Origin: Phenylobacterium sp.
GTDB taxonomy: Bacteria; Pseudomonadota; Alphaproteobacteria; Caulobacterales; Caulobacteraceae
Length of the DNA stretch: 64,000 nt
Assembly: GCF_004299445.1 (NCBI RefSeq)
Contig: NZ_SCTC01000022.1
Coordinates: forward strand, 43,869 to 107,868
Direction: 5' to 3'
Each line of letters opens with the position of its first letter. Position 1 is the stretch's first letter. Positions 32,579 through 41,702 of the stretch are shown one piece after another. The position numbers and the translations under genes were made by a program. The notes under the pieces were generated by a model. It worked only from the letters and a program-made list of their open reading frames with translations. It was not told where the DNA came from and did no database searches.

Positions 32579-33076
32579 ACTCGGTGACTCCCCGAACTCT
32601 CGGCGTGAAGGGGTAACGATATCTGCGCTCAGTGAAAAGAGGGTTTACGCCGCGCGTCGAGACGTCGCGCCCTGTTTATCCACAGCTTGGCTTAGGCATG
32701 TGCAGCGGAAGACTCCCCAACAGATTAGTATTCGCCTGTTTTCGAGCGCGGACTAACATCCTCTCAAGAAAACTATTGGCGAACATCCGTTTGCATTCCC
32801 CAATTCAGCTAAACGACAGCTCGGTCTGGACTTCTCATTAACCACCTGTAACCTTTTGATACGCCCGCCTCACGCAACGGTAACAAGGCGAAACAAGAGG
32901 TGGCCGGTCGGCAGAAAGTTCCTGGCCAGACTCGCCCAAGAGGAGAATATTCCTCGTCACGAACCCGTGAGCGGGAAGAGCGCCTAAAAATGTGGCGCCC
33001 GCCCGATCGAACGTCCGGGGCTGGATTTTCGCACGTGAGCCGTTACATGTATGCCCGCACTCGAGGGGAGAGATAG
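32579..33076. other. 498-base AT-richer intergenic region with a DnaA box and tandem hairpins
   Basis: The longest gene-free stretch of the window, between divergent amidase and terC genes. Its central part (about 32700-32990) is clearly less GC-rich than the surrounding coding sequence. Visible elements are the 9-mer TTATCCACA at 32676-32684, GAGGA/TCCTC at 32940-32955, CCCG/CGGG at 32964-32975 and GCGCC/GGCGC at 32980-32998. GGGGAGAGATAG precedes the terC start. I see no tRNA, no plausible small gene and no recognisable manganese (yybP-ykoY) riboswitch. Confidence 0.5.
32676..32684 (+). promoter_or_regulatory. Perfect DnaA box
   Basis: TTATCCACA, identical to the strong E. coli R-type DnaA box, lies in the amidase upstream region. 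A single box is more consistent with transcriptional control or titration by DnaA than with an origin. Confidence 0.55.
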
Positions 33077-33853
33077 ATGGACATCGCTGCGCTGCTGAGC
33101 GACCCGGCCGCCTGGGCCGCACTGATCACCCTCATTGTGATGGAGGTGGTGCTCGGCATCGACAATCTGATCTTCATCTCGATCCTCTCGAACAAGCTGC
33201 CCGAGCATCAGCGCGCCAAGGCGCGGCGGATCGGCATCGCGCTGGCGCTGATCATGCGCCTGGGCCTGCTGTCGACGCTGGCCTTCATCGTGGGCCTGGT
33301 GAAGCCGGTCTTCACCCTGCCCTTCCCGGCGCCCCCCGGCATGGACTTCGCGTTCTCTTGGCGCGACCTGATCCTGATCGCGGGCGGCCTCTTCCTGGTG
33401 TGGAAGGCCACCACCGAGATCCACGAGAAGGTCGAGCCCAGCGACGGCCACGGCGTCATGGACGCCGGCGGAAAGGTCGTGGCCAACATGGGATCGGCGA
33501 TCTTCCAGATCATTCTGATCGACATCGTGTTCTCGATCGACTCGATCCTGACCGCCGTCGGCATGACCGACCACCTGCCCATCATGATCGCCGCCGTGGT
33601 CATCACCGTCGCCATCATGCTGGTCGCCGCCGACCCCCTGGCCAACTTCATCAACGAGAACCCGACCATCGTCATGCTGGCCCTGGGCTTCCTGCTGATG
33701 ATCGGCGCGGTCCTGATCGCCGACGGCTTCGGGGTGCACGTGCCCAAGGGCTACATCTACGCCGCCATGGCGTTCTCGGCGGGGGTCGAGGCCCTGAACA
33801 TGCTGGCGCGCCGGCGCAACAAGCCCGCGCTCGAAGACAAGACGCTGCACTGA
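33077..33853 (+). CDS. TerC-family integral membrane protein
   Basis: A 258-residue inner-membrane protein with about seven transmembrane helices. The acidic family motifs [16 protein letters not shown] in helix 1 and [16 protein letters not shown] in helix 5 carry the Asp residues thought to bind metal ions. TerC proteins are implicated in metal homeostasis, and some export manganese (Alx, MeeF/MeeY types); the substrate here is not established. It is transcribed away from the amidase gene through a leader with several small stems. GGGGAGAGATAG just upstream provides the ribosome site. It ends convergently with priA. Confidence 0.87.
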   Translation: MDIAALLSDPAAWAALITLIVMEVVLGIDNLIFISILSNKLPEHQRAKARRIGIALALIMRLGLLSTLAFIVGLVKPVFTLPFPAPPGMDFAFSWRDLILIAGGLFLVWKATTEIHEKVEPSDGHGVMDAGGKVVANMGSAIFQIILIDIVFSIDSILTAVGMTDHLPIMIAAVVITVAIMLVAADPLANFINENPTIVMLALGFLLMIGAVLIADGFGVHVPKGYIYAAMAFSAGVEALNMLARRRNKPALEDKTLH

Positions 33854-33854
33854 C

Positions 33855-33880
33855 CCTTCCCTCCCGAAAGGGGAGGAAGG
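33855..33880. terminator. Bidirectional hairpin between terC and priA
   Basis: CCTTCC (33855-33860) pairs with GGAAGG (33875-33880), extended inward by TCCC/GGGG around a GAAA tetraloop. It sits directly between the two convergent stop codons, so it probably ends both transcripts. Confidence 0.65.
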
Positions 33881-33881
33881 C

Positions 33882-36035
33882 TCAGAGAAAGCTGTAGGGG
33901 TCGATGTCGATCGCCACACGGATCTGGCCTGGGGGCCGCACCCGCGCCCGCCAGGCCGCCATGTAGGCCGACAGGTCCACCGTCCGGTCGGCCCGCACCA
34001 GGAACCGCTTGCGGCGGCGCCCCCGGACCAGCCCCAGCGGCGCGTCGGCGGGCCCGTAGACCTCCACCCCCGGGGTGTTCGGCGCCTGGCTGGCCATCCC
34101 CTGGACGAACGCCTCCAGCTGGGCCGCGTCCGGGCCCGACGCGATCACCGCCGCCAGCCGGCCGAACGGCGGCAGGCCTGAGAGTTCGCGCTCGGCCATC
34201 TCGGCCTCGACGAAGGCGTCACGGTCCTGGGCCTTCAGCGCCTGCATCACGGCATGCTCGGGCGCGTAGGTCTGCAAAAGCGCCTTCCCCGGCCGGTCCC
34301 TGCGCCCCGCCCGCCCGGTGGCCTGGGCCAGCAGCTGATAGGTCCGCTCGGCCGCCCGCAGGTCGCCGCCGCGCAGGCCGAGGTCCGCGTCCACCACCCC
34401 CACCAGGGTCAGCTTCGGGAAGTTGTGGCCCTTGGCCGCCGCCTGGGTGGCCACCAGGATGTCGAACTCGCCCGCCGCCATCGCCTCGACCAGCCGGCGC
34501 GCCTCGCGGGCGTCGAACACCGTGTCGGACGAGAAGACGGCGATCCGCGCCTCCGGAAACAGCGCGCGCGCTTCCTCTTCCACTCGCTCGACGCCCGGCC
34601 CGATCGAGACGAGGCTGTCCTTGGCCCCGCAGTGCGGACAGGCCGAGGGCTTCGGCATCGAGAATCCGGTCAGGTGGCAGACCAGCCGTCCCGTATAGCG
34701 ATGCTCCACCAGCCAGCTGTCGGTGTCGGGCGCCGTCATCCGCTCGCCGCAGGCCTTGCAGAGCACGAGGGGCGCGTAGCCCCGGCGGTTCAGGAACAGC
34801 AGCGTCTGCTCGCCCCGCGCCCAGGTCTCGGCCATTTCCCGCACCAGCGGCGGCGACAGCCAGCGGCCCGCCTCGGGCGGCGTCTCGCGCAGGTCGATCA
34901 GCTCGATGTCGGGCAGCCGGGCTGTCCCGTGGCGCGTAGACAGCCGCAGCCAGCGATAACGCCCGGTCTCGGCGTTGCGCAGGCTCTCCAGCGACGGCGT
35001 GGCCGAGGCCAGCACCACCGCGGCGTCCTCGATCCGCCCGCGCACCACCGCCAGGTCGCGCGCATGGTAGATGAAGCCCTCTTCCTGCTTGAACGACCCG
35101 TCGTGCTCCTCGTCGACGACGATCAGCTTCAGCCGCCGGAAGGGCAGGAACAGCGCCGAGCGCGCACCCACCACGATCCGGCAGTTCCCCGAGGCCACCG
35201 CCTCCCACACGCGCCGCCGGGCCGGCGGGGCGACGTCGGAATGCCACTCGCCCGGCTGGGCGCCGAAGCGGGCGGCCACCCGCGCGATCACCGCCTGGGT
35301 CAGCGCGATCTCGGGCAGCAGGATCAGCACCTGGGCGTCCGGATCGGCGGCCAGCGCCGCGGCGGCCGCCTCCAGGTACACCTCGGTCTTGCCCGAGCCG
35401 GTCACACCGTCCAGCAGGGTGACGTTGAAGCCGCCGACCACGGCCTTCAGCGCCTCGGCCGCGGCCGCCTGGCTGGCGTTCAGCTCCGCGCCCGAGCGGC
35501 CCAGGTCGGGCGGATCGAAGCGCGCCTCGGCCACGATCTCGCGGACGTCCAGCGCGCCTTCGTCCAGCAGGCCCTTCACGACGCCGGACGAGACCCCCGC
35601 CGCGCGCGCCAGATCGGCCGCCGACATCGGCGCGACGGCGGCTTCGAGCACCTTGGTCCGCGCCGCCGTGGGCCGGGCCGGCGGCACGCCCGTCGGCACG
35701 AGCACCCGCATGGGTCGCGGCTTGGGCGCCCGCGCGCCGCGCAGCGCGATCGCGAGCGGCTGGCCGGGCGCATCCACGGCATAGCGGGCCGCCCACTGAA
35801 TGAACTCCACGGTGCCCGGCGGCAGCGCGGGGTCGGCCAGTCGCTCGGCCACCGGCTTCAGCGGGCGATTCCCGCCCAGCGCGTCCCGGACCTCCACCAC
35901 CACACCCCGGATCAGGCGCGGGCCCAGCGGCACGGCCACCTGGTCACCGGGCGCGAGGCCCATGCCTTCGGGCTCGGCATAGTCGAACGCCTCGGGCAGC
36001 GGCATGGGGATGAGGACGGAAGCGATGCGGCTCAT
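33882..36035 (-). CDS. priA: Primosomal protein N' (PriA), replication-restart helicase
   Basis: A cytoplasmic superfamily 2 DNA helicase of about 717 residues that reloads the replisome at stalled forks. Walker A is [15 protein letters not shown], the DExH box reads VVDEEHD, and motif VI is QATGRAGR. The zinc-binding region differs from E. coli: CKAC, one Cys in RLVCHLTG, and CPHC remain, but the CxxC replaced by APDTD and the Cys replaced in HLTG are gone. Five of the eight usual cysteines are left, so only one zinc site looks complete. The ATG at 36035 gives the usual N-terminus; the frame extends slightly upstream without good evidence of use. Confidence 0.9.
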   Translation of the reverse strand: MSRIASVLIPMPLPEAFDYAEPEGMGLAPGDQVAVPLGPRLIRGVVVEVRDALGGNRPLKPVAERLADPALPPGTVEFIQWAARYAVDAPGQPLAIALRGARAPKPRPMRVLVPTGVPPARPTAARTKVLEAAVAPMSAADLARAAGVSSGVVKGLLDEGALDVREIVAEARFDPPDLGRSGAELNASQAAAAEALKAVVGGFNVTLLDGVTGSGKTEVYLEAAAAALAADPDAQVLILLPEIALTQAVIARVAARFGAQPGEWHSDVAPPARRRVWEAVASGNCRIVVGARSALFLPFRRLKLIVVDEEHDGSFKQEEGFIYHARDLAVVRGRIEDAAVVLASATPSLESLRNAETGRYRWLRLSTRHGTARLPDIELIDLRETPPEAGRWLSPPLVREMAETWARGEQTLLFLNRRGYAPLVLCKACGERMTAPDTDSWLVEHRYTGRLVCHLTGFSMPKPSACPHCGAKDSLVSIGPGVERVEEEARALFPEARIAVFSSDTVFDAREARRLVEAMAAGEFDILVATQAAAKGHNFPKLTLVGVVDADLGLRGGDLRAAERTYQLLAQATGRAGRRDRPGKALLQTYAPEHAVMQALKAQDRDAFVEAEMAERELSGLPPFGRLAAVIASGPDAAQLEAFVQGMASQAPNTPGVEVYGPADAPLGLVRGRRRKRFLVRADRTVDLSAYMAAWRARVRPPGQIRVAIDIDPYSFL

Positions 36036-36111
36036 GTTTCTTGTCACGGGCTTCGCAGCTACAAGCAGGCCCGACAAGTGCCTGAAGATGGCAAGCCTCC
36101 AAGGTCAGACA

Positions 36112-36765
36112 ATGCAGCTCTTCCTCGACACCACCGACACCGCCGTCCTCAAGGACCTCGCCGCCACCGGCCTGGTCGACGGGGTCACCACCAATCCCAC
36201 GCTGATCGCCAAGTCCGGCCGCAACATGCTGGAGGTGATCGCCGAGATCTGCGAGATCGTTGAGGGTCCGGTCTCGGCCGAGGTCGCCGCCATGGACACC
36301 GCCGGCATGCTGGCCGAGGGCCAGAAGCTGGCCGCCGTCGCCACGAACGTGGTTGTCAAGGTGCCGCTCACCCGCGCCGGTCTCATCGCCACCCGGGAAT
36401 TCTCGGCCCAGGGCATCCAGACCAACGTCACCCTGTGCTTCTCCGCCGCCCAGGCCCTGCTCGCCGCCAAGGCGGGCGCCACCTACATCAGCCCCTTCAT
36501 TGGCCGCCTCGACGACCAGGGCGCGGTGGGCATGGACCTGATCAACGAGATCCGCGCGATCTACGACAACTACGACTTCGACACCGAGATCCTGGCCGCC
36601 TCGATCCGCACGCCCAAGCACGTGACCGAAGCCGCCCTCGCCGGCGCCGACTGCGCCACCATCCCGCCGGCGGTCTTCGAGGCGCTTTTCAAGCATCCGT
36701 TAACCGAAGCGGGTCTCCAACAGTTCATGGCCGACTGGTCGAAGACGGGTCAGTCGATTCTGTAG
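36112..36765 (+). CDS. tal: Transaldolase (TalC/fructose-6-phosphate aldolase-like subfamily)
   Basis: A 217-residue cytoplasmic enzyme of the short transaldolase class. The Schiff-base Lys is K83 in [13 protein letters not shown] at 6-9 and [13 protein letters not shown] near 24-36 complete the barrel pattern. It would move a dihydroxyacetone unit between sugar phosphates in the pentose phosphate pathway; fructose-6-phosphate aldolase activity is the main alternative. The open frame reaches back to 36004, overlapping priA head to head, but MQLFLDTTD at 36112 is the conserved start. DUF484 follows after 13 bases. Confidence 0.87.
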   Translation: MQLFLDTTDTAVLKDLAATGLVDGVTTNPTLIAKSGRNMLEVIAEICEIVEGPVSAEVAAMDTAGMLAEGQKLAAVATNVVVKVPLTRAGLIATREFSAQGIQTNVTLCFSAAQALLAAKAGATYISPFIGRLDDQGAVGMDLINEIRAIYDNYDFDTEILAASIRTPKHVTEAALAGADCATIPPAVFEALFKHPLTEAGLQQFMADWSKTGQSIL

Positions 36766-36778
36766 GGGCTTGAGTGTC

Positions 36779-37567
36779 ATGGACGGGTCGCAGGGTGAGT
36801 TTGCTTTCGAGTCCCCGCCGACCCGTCAGCCGGAACCGAAGCCGGCTTCCCGTCCGGACGCAGCGGAGGCCCTGACCGTCCCGCGCGCGGACGCAGCGCC
36901 GGCGGCGGCCGTCCCGCAGGACGCGCTGGACCCGTCGGCGGTCCGCCGGTTCCTGGCCGACAACCCCGACTTCCTGAAGGCCGACGCCGGCCTGCTGGCG
37001 GAACTCGGGCTCTCGGTCGCCGGCGGCAATGTCGTCGAGTTCGCGCCGATGGCGCGCGTGCACGCCGCCCACCAGCGCGAGGCCGAACAGCGCCAGATTC
37101 TGGAAGAGACCGCCCGCGCCAACTTCGCCGCCCAGGCCCAGACGCACGGCGCCGTGGTCGACCTGCTGGACGCGCGCAATCATTCCGACCTCGCGCGCCG
37201 CGTCGACGATCTGGCGCGCCTGCGCTTCGGCCTGGCCGCGGGGGTGATCGCGCTGGAGTGCGAGAACCTGCCGCCCGCGGGATGGCGTCCGCTGGTGGAG
37301 GGCCAGGTCGACCTCCTGCTGGACGGACCGCGCCGCATGGTCCGCATGGGCCTCCTGCCCACCGCCTTCGGCCTGTTCGACGACGCAGCCGGACCGATCG
37401 CCTCGGTCGCCATGGTGCGCATGGCCCTGTGGGAGCCCTCGCGCCAGGGCCTGCTCGCCTTCGGCTCGGCCGACCCCGACGGCTTCACGCCCGAGATGGG
37501 CTCCGAACTCATCGCGTTCCTGGCCCGGGTGGTCGAGCGCACGGCCGAGCGATGGCCGCTGCTCTGA
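36779..37567 (+). CDS. DUF484 family protein, upstream partner of xerC
   Basis: A 262-residue cytoplasmic protein. The middle carries the DUF484 region: VRRFLADNPDFLKADAGLLAELGL, given as VRRFLADNPDFL and KADAGLLAELGL, then a coiled-coil helix with many Gln and Ala, then a GAF-like C-terminal half. In many proteobacteria a DUF484 gene lies directly before xerC, as here, where the two overlap by 16 bases. The first 45 residues are Pro-rich and probably disordered. The start is the TTG at 36770 or the ATG at 36779; I use the ATG. Function unknown, with coupling to XerC inferred from context. Confidence 0.83.
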   Translation: MDGSQGEFAFESPPTRQPEPKPASRPDAAEALTVPRADAAPAAAVPQDALDPSAVRRFLADNPDFLKADAGLLAELGLSVAGGNVVEFAPMARVHAAHQREAEQRQILEETARANFAAQAQTHGAVVDLLDARNHSDLARRVDDLARLRFGLAAGVIALECENLPPAGWRPLVEGQVDLLLDGPRRMVRMGLLPTAFGLFDDAAGPIASVAMVRMALWEPSRQGLLAFGSADPDGFTPEMGSELIAFLARVVERTAERWPLL

Positions 37568-38478
37568 GCGCCGAACAGGCCCGCCAGGCCTGGCTCCAGC
37601 ACCTGGCGCACGAGCGCCGCGCCTCGCCGCGCACGCTGGAAGCCTATGGCTTCGCCGCCAGCCGCTACATCGCCTTCCTGGAACGCCATCGGGGCGAGAG
37701 CCTCAGCGTCAAGGGCCTGACCACCGTCACGCCGGCGGAAGTGCGCGCCTGGCTGGCCCATCTGCGCACCGGCGATCACCCGTTGTCGCCGCGGTCGCTC
37801 AGCCAGTCCCTGTCGGCCATCCGCACCTTCCACCGCTTCCTCGACCGCCGGCTGGACGCCCCCAACGCCGCGATCTCGCTGGTCCGCGGGCCGCGGGTGA
37901 CGCCCGGCGCGCCGCGCCCGGTCACCGAGGACCAGGCTCAGGGCCTGCTGGCCGAGCCGGCCCTGGACCCCGACCGTGAGGACTGGGAGGCCGCCCGCGA
38001 CCAGGCGGTGCTGTCGCTGCTCTACGGCTGCGGCCTGCGCATCTCGGAAGCGCTGTCGCTCAAGCGATCCGACGCCCCGCTGCCCGAGATGCTGCGCATC
38101 ACCGGCAAGGGCTCGAAGACCCGCATGGTTCCGGTGTTGCCGGCGGTGCGCGAGGCGGTGGACGCCTACCTGTCCCTGCTGCCGCAGGTGATCGACGGCG
38201 ATGCGGCTCTGTTCCGGGCCAAGCGCGGCGGCGCCCTGTCGCCCCGACATGTCCAGGCCACAGTCCAGCTGTTGCGCGGCCGGCTGGGCCTGCCCGCGAG
38301 CGCCACGCCCCACGCGCTGCGCCACTCGTTCGCCACCCATCTGCTGGGCGCCGGCGCCGACCTGCGGTCGATCCAGGAACTGCTGGGCCACGCCTCGCTG
38401 TCGACCACCCAGCGCTACACCGAGGTCGACGCGACGGCCCTGCTCGGCGCCTACAGCCGTGCCCATCCGCATGCGTGA
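37552..38478 (+). CDS. xerC: Tyrosine recombinase XerC
   Basis: A 308-residue site-specific recombinase that works with XerD at dif to resolve chromosome dimers. All catalytic residues are seen: Arg163 in GCGLRISE, Lys186 in TGKGSKTR, His254 and Arg257 in HALRHSF, His280 in LLGHASL and the nucleophile Tyr289 in QRYTEVD. The N-terminal SAM-like core-binding domain covers residues 1-110. The ATG at 37552 lies inside the end of DUF484 in another frame, which indicates translational coupling. XerD is not in this window. Length is normal for XerC, and no integrase features such as a phage attachment site are seen. Confidence 0.9.
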   Translation: MAAALSAEQARQAWLQHLAHERRASPRTLEAYGFAASRYIAFLERHRGESLSVKGLTTVTPAEVRAWLAHLRTGDHPLSPRSLSQSLSAIRTFHRFLDRRLDAPNAAISLVRGPRVTPGAPRPVTEDQAQGLLAEPALDPDREDWEAARDQAVLSLLYGCGLRISEALSLKRSDAPLPEMLRITGKGSKTRMVPVLPAVREAVDAYLSLLPQVIDGDAALFRAKRGGALSPRHVQATVQLLRGRLGLPASATPHALRHSFATHLLGAGADLRSIQELLGHASLSTTQRYTEVDATALLGAYSRAHPHA

Positions 38479-38506
38479 GACCCCGCCTCGCGGAGGGGGC
38501 TGAGGA

Positions 38507-38785
38507 CTATTCGTCGGCGACCTTGAGGGGGCCGTAGCCGCCCGGCGGCATGGGCGCGTGCATCAGGTGGCAAGGCCGCGCGCGGCGTTCGTACCAGCCG
38601 CGGCGGATCGGCACCCGGGTGCCCGTCAGGATGGACTTCTGCGCTTTCCGGCGCTCGCCGCGCTCGGCCACGAAATAGGGCGCGGGGCGACACCGGATCT
38701 GGGCGCGTTCGGTCGCGTCGACCGGCTCGCCCGAAGGGCCCGAGACGACCACGGTGGCCGCGAAGATGAAGGCTGCGAAACTCAT
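38507..38785 (-). CDS. Small exported Arg/Pro-rich protein
   Basis: A 92-residue protein with a short signal-peptide-like N-terminus (MSFAAFIFAATVVVSG). The mature part is basic and Pro-rich, with two Cys (IRCRPAP and ARPCHLM). Its ATG overlaps the stop of the upstream gene (TGATG), so the two are translated together. It ends convergently with xerC, 28 bases away. I do not recognise a family; the two-gene set of small secreted proteins may work in the cell envelope. Confidence 0.6.
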   Translation of the reverse strand: MSFAAFIFAATVVVSGPSGEPVDATERAQIRCRPAPYFVAERGERRKAQKSILTGTRVPIRRGWYERRARPCHLMHAPMPPGGYGPLKVADE

Positions 38786-39051
38786 CAGCGACCGACACCG
38801 TAGCGCACGACCATCGGGTTTGAGCAGGGCCCGATCATCCGCATCACCGCCTTTTCATGGTTGGCCCGGGGCAGGTCGCCCAGCGAGCGCAGCCTGGCCT
38901 TGCCGTCGTCGCGATAGAGCAGCGCAGGGTCGGCGATCTCGTAGCGGCCCTCGGCCTTGCACACGCTCGTCGCCGACTCGGCGGACGGCGCAACGAACAC
39001 CCGCGGGGCGGGGTTCGAGGCCACAGCCGCGGCGACGATCATGGCGAGCAT
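38785..39051 (-). CDS. Small exported protein with two cysteines
   Basis: An 88-residue protein beginning MLAMIVAAAVASNPAPRVFVA, a short signal peptide or anchor. The mature part contains SVCKAEGRYEIADPALLY and MIGPCSNPMVVRYG, so one disulfide is possible. The open frame extends upstream to 39108, but GGGAGATCGCA directly before the ATG at 39051 fixes the start. It is translationally coupled (TGATG) to the next small exported protein. No family recognised; periplasmic location is inferred. Confidence 0.62.
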   Translation of the reverse strand: MLAMIVAAAVASNPAPRVFVAPSAESATSVCKAEGRYEIADPALLYRDDGKARLRSLGDLPRANHEKAVMRMIGPCSNPMVVRYGVGR

Positions 39052-39176
39052 TGCGATCTCCCTATCGCGAGGCCGCAGCAAACTGCCACCATGCCGTGCG
39101 TCGGCCAAGTTAAGGTTCGGTCACGCGGCGCCCGTCAATCCCTCATCACGCATCACCCGGCTGGCAGGCCCGCCAT

Positions 39177-39608
39177 TCAGGTCCGGACGTAGCGCAGCCA
39201 CTTCACCCCGTTGTCCTCGCCCGCCTCGATACAGACGAAGCCCTCTCGGTCGTAGAAGGCCTGGGCGCCCAGGTTGGCGGCCTGGCACTTGAGCGCCAGA
39301 ACCCCGCCGGTCTGGGCCAGCACGTGGTCGAGCAGCGCCTTGCCCACGCCGCGTCCACGGGTGTCGACGTACAGCGAATGGAGAAACATCTGCGGCCTGT
39401 AGAGGGCCGCGAGGCCCACGATCCGTCCACGCTCGACGGCCACATAGATCTCCTCGTCGCGCGCGGCGCTCAGGAAATCCTCCGGGCGGTGCCGCTCCCG
39501 CGGCACCCAGGTAAACGTGTCGCGCAGGACGCGGACGTAGAGGGCGGCGCAGGCCGCCAGCTCATCCGCCCGCGCGCGGCGGAGCGTGAGGTCAGGCCCG
39601 AGGGACAT
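39177..39608 (-). CDS. GNAT family N-acetyltransferase
   Basis: A 143-residue cytoplasmic enzyme of the GNAT fold. The acetyl-CoA-binding loop is DTRGRGVGKALLDHVL (motif A, R/Q-x-x-G-x-G/A) near residues 84-99, preceded by the strand FLHSLYVD and followed by VLALKCQAANLGAQAFYDREGF. Such enzymes acetylate amines or proteins; the substrate is unknown. It follows lpd on the same strand with 51 bases between, so it may be read through from that transcript. Confidence 0.85.
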   Translation of the reverse strand: MSLGPDLTLRRARADELAACAALYVRVLRDTFTWVPRERHRPEDFLSAARDEEIYVAVERGRIVGLAALYRPQMFLHSLYVDTRGRGVGKALLDHVLAQTGGVLALKCQAANLGAQAFYDREGFVCIEAGEDNGVKWLRYVRT

Positions 39609-39659
39609 GGCGCGGAAGGCTCAGCCTCCTCCCCACCGGGACGAGGCGGCCCGGACCGG

Positions 39660-41066
39660 TCAGGCCTGCATCGTCCAACCTTCGACTCCCATCGCGGCCT
39701 GGCGCAGCGCCTCCGAGCGGGTCGGATGCGGATGGCAGGTGCGCGCCACATCCTCCGACGCGGCGCGGAAGGCCATCGCCACGCAGTACTCGCCGATCAT
39801 CTCGGACACCTGCGGCCCGACCATGTGCGCGCCCAGGATCTCATCGGTGGCGGCGTCGGCCAGAACCTTCACGAAGCCCTCGGTCTCGTGATTGATCTTG
39901 GCGCGGCTGTTGGCGGTGAAGGGGAACTTCCCGGCCTTGTAGGCGCGGCCCTCGGCCTTCAGCTGCTCTTCGGTCTTGCCCACCCAGGCGACCTCGGGGC
40001 TGGTGTAGACCACGCTCGGCACCAGGTTGTAGTCGATGTGCGCGTACTTGCCGGCGATCATCTCGATGCAGGCGACCGCGTCCTCCTCGGCCTTGTGGGC
40101 CAGCATGGGCCCGTAGGTGACGTCGCCGATGGCCCAGACGCCGGGCGTCGACGTCTGCAGGTGGTCGGTCTCGATGAAGCCGCGCTTATCAGGGGTGACG
40201 CCCACAGTCTCCAGCCCGAGTCCCTCGGTGTAGGGGCGCCGTCCGATGGCCAGCAGGACGTAGTCGGCCTCGATCTCCTGCGACGCGCCGCCGGCGACGG
40301 GCTCCCAGGTCAGCGTGACGCCCTTCTTCGACGTCTTCGCGCCGGTCACCTTGGCGCCCAGCTGGAAGGTCATGCCCTGTTTGGTCAGCGCGCGCTGGAA
40401 GGTCTTGGCCAGTTCGGCGTCCATCCCGGGCGTGATGCGGTCCAGGAACTCGACGACCGTCACCTTGGCGCCCAGGCGGCGCCAGACCGAGCCCAGTTCC
40501 AGGCCGATGATGCCGGCGCCGATCACCACCAGATGCTTCGGCACTTCGGCCAACGACAGGGCGCCCGTCGAGTCCAGGATCCGCTGCTGGTCGACCGCGA
40601 CCCCCGGCAGGCTCGAAGGCTCCGAGCCCGTGGCGATGACGATGTTCTTGGCCTCCAGCGTCGTGACCTTGCCGTCCTCGCCGGTCACCTCGACCTTGCC
40701 CGCGCCGGCGATCCGGCCCGCGCCCTTCACCCAGTCCACCTTGTTCTTCTTGAAGAGGAACTCGATCCCCTTGGTCAGGGCTGTCACGGACTCGCCCTTC
40801 TGCTTCATCATCTGCGGCAGGTTCAGCTTGGGCTGGACCTCGATGCCGAGGTGGGCGAACTCGCCGCTGGCGGCGGCGAACATCTCCGAGGCGTGCAGCA
40901 ACGCCTTCGAGGGCATGCAGCCGACGTTCAGGCAGGTGCCGCCCAGGGTGACGCGCTTCTCGACGCAGGCGGCCTTGAGCCCCAGCTGGCCCGCGCGGAT
41001 CGCCGCGTTGTAGCCGCCGGGACCGCCCCCGATGATGACGACGTCGTAGGTGATGGTGTCAGCCAT
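39660..41066 (-). CDS. lpd: Dihydrolipoamide dehydrogenase (E3)
   Basis: A 468-residue FAD-dependent E3 component that reoxidises dihydrolipoamide with NAD+. The FAD motif IIGGGPGGYNAA is near 11-22, the redox-active disulfide is C45 and C50 in GGTCLNVGCMPS, and the NAD motif is VIGAGIIGLELGS. The usual His-Glu pair near the C-terminus appears as HPHPTRSEA. Its location near sucAB suggests it serves 2-oxoglutarate dehydrogenase, and it may be shared with pyruvate dehydrogenase. A hairpin lies 22 bases upstream of its start. Confidence 0.93.
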   Translation of the reverse strand: MADTITYDVVIIGGGPGGYNAAIRAGQLGLKAACVEKRVTLGGTCLNVGCMPSKALLHASEMFAAASGEFAHLGIEVQPKLNLPQMMKQKGESVTALTKGIEFLFKKNKVDWVKGAGRIAGAGKVEVTGEDGKVTTLEAKNIVIATGSEPSSLPGVAVDQQRILDSTGALSLAEVPKHLVVIGAGIIGLELGSVWRRLGAKVTVVEFLDRITPGMDAELAKTFQRALTKQGMTFQLGAKVTGAKTSKKGVTLTWEPVAGGASQEIEADYVLLAIGRRPYTEGLGLETVGVTPDKRGFIETDHLQTSTPGVWAIGDVTYGPMLAHKAEEDAVACIEMIAGKYAHIDYNLVPSVVYTSPEVAWVGKTEEQLKAEGRAYKAGKFPFTANSRAKINHETEGFVKVLADAATDEILGAHMVGPQVSEMIGEYCVAMAFRAASEDVARTCHPHPTRSEALRQAAMGVEGWTMQA

Positions 41067-41087
41067 GGTGCTGCCTAAGCCTCAGAT

Positions 41088-41111
41088 GGGCGCGCAACCT
41101 AGTGCGCGCCC
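41088..41111 (-). terminator. Perfect hairpin between the receiver gene and lpd
   Basis: GGGCGCGCA (41088-41096) pairs perfectly with TGCGCGCCC (41103-41111) across the loop ACCTAG. It lies between the stop of the receiver gene and the lpd start. No U-tract follows on the minus strand, so it may be a weak terminator or a structured lpd leader. Confidence 0.5.
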
Positions 41112-41227
41112 CGCAAAAGTGGAGTCCGGTTTGAAGGATGCGCACAAGACAAATGTGCCTTGCGCCCATTCGCCGGCCTTGAAGCCTCGAAAGCGTCAGA
41201 TGAGCCGGCAAGGATCGCCGATACGCC

Positions 41228-41689
41228 TCAGCAGTTCAGATAGACCTGCTGGCGGGGATCGCCCAGGGCCTGGGCGGCGGCGGGCGCCGATGGCTGAGCC
41301 ATCGCGCCCTTCTTCAGCATCCGCGTCAGGCGCTCCAGCACCGCGGCGCCGCTGTAGGGCTTCGCCAGCACGTCGCGCACGCCCAGCTGGACGCCGATGC
41401 GGACATCCTCGGCGGCGATGTTGCGGCCCACCAGCAGCACCGGCGGCATCTGCCGGCCCGGCAGCGACGCCATCTCGCGCAGCAACGCCAGACCATCCAG
41501 CACCGGCATGTTGCGTTCCAGGATCACCGCGTCGGGCCGGCTGGATTTCAGCGCCTCCAGCGCGGCCAGGCTGCTCCGGGCGGCCAGCGGGTGGAATCCC
41601 GCCACGTCCAGCCGGATCTGGACCATCTCCAGGGTGGTGCGATCATGATCGACGACCATGATCTTGCTTCCGCGTCCGTCGAAATGCAT
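41228..41689 (-). CDS. Stand-alone receiver domain lacking the phosphoacceptor Asp
   Basis: A 153-residue cytoplasmic protein with the CheY-like receiver fold: MVVDHDRTT gives the acidic pocket (D14, D16), and VLAKPYSG gives the conserved Lys (K110). In the third strand the usual D-x-x-M-P reads ILERNMPVLDG, so Glu58 replaces the phosphorylated Asp. The Thr/Ser of strand 4 is also missing (VLLVGRN). Such a protein would be a constitutive or phosphorylation-independent partner. The frame extends upstream, but MHFDGRGSKIMVV at 41689 is the natural start. A 130-residue helical protein is encoded 13 bases before it, in the same operon. Confidence 0.82.
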   Translation of the reverse strand: MHFDGRGSKIMVVDHDRTTLEMVQIRLDVAGFHPLAARSSLAALEALKSSRPDAVILERNMPVLDGLALLREMASLPGRQMPPVLLVGRNIAAEDVRIGVQLGVRDVLAKPYSGAAVLERLTRMLKKGAMAQPSAPAAAQALGDPRQQVYLNC

Positions 41690-41702
41690 GTGCGGCGCGC
41701 TC

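Noticed and set aside
32836..32853. Possible CtrA site (TTAACC ... TAAC)
   Set aside because: The half-sites are not spaced as TTAA-7-TTAA; the second half lacks a base.
32940..33076. Manganese (yybP-ykoY) riboswitch before terC
   Set aside because: Small stems are present, but I could not find the conserved loop sequences of that riboswitch. A covariance-model search would decide.
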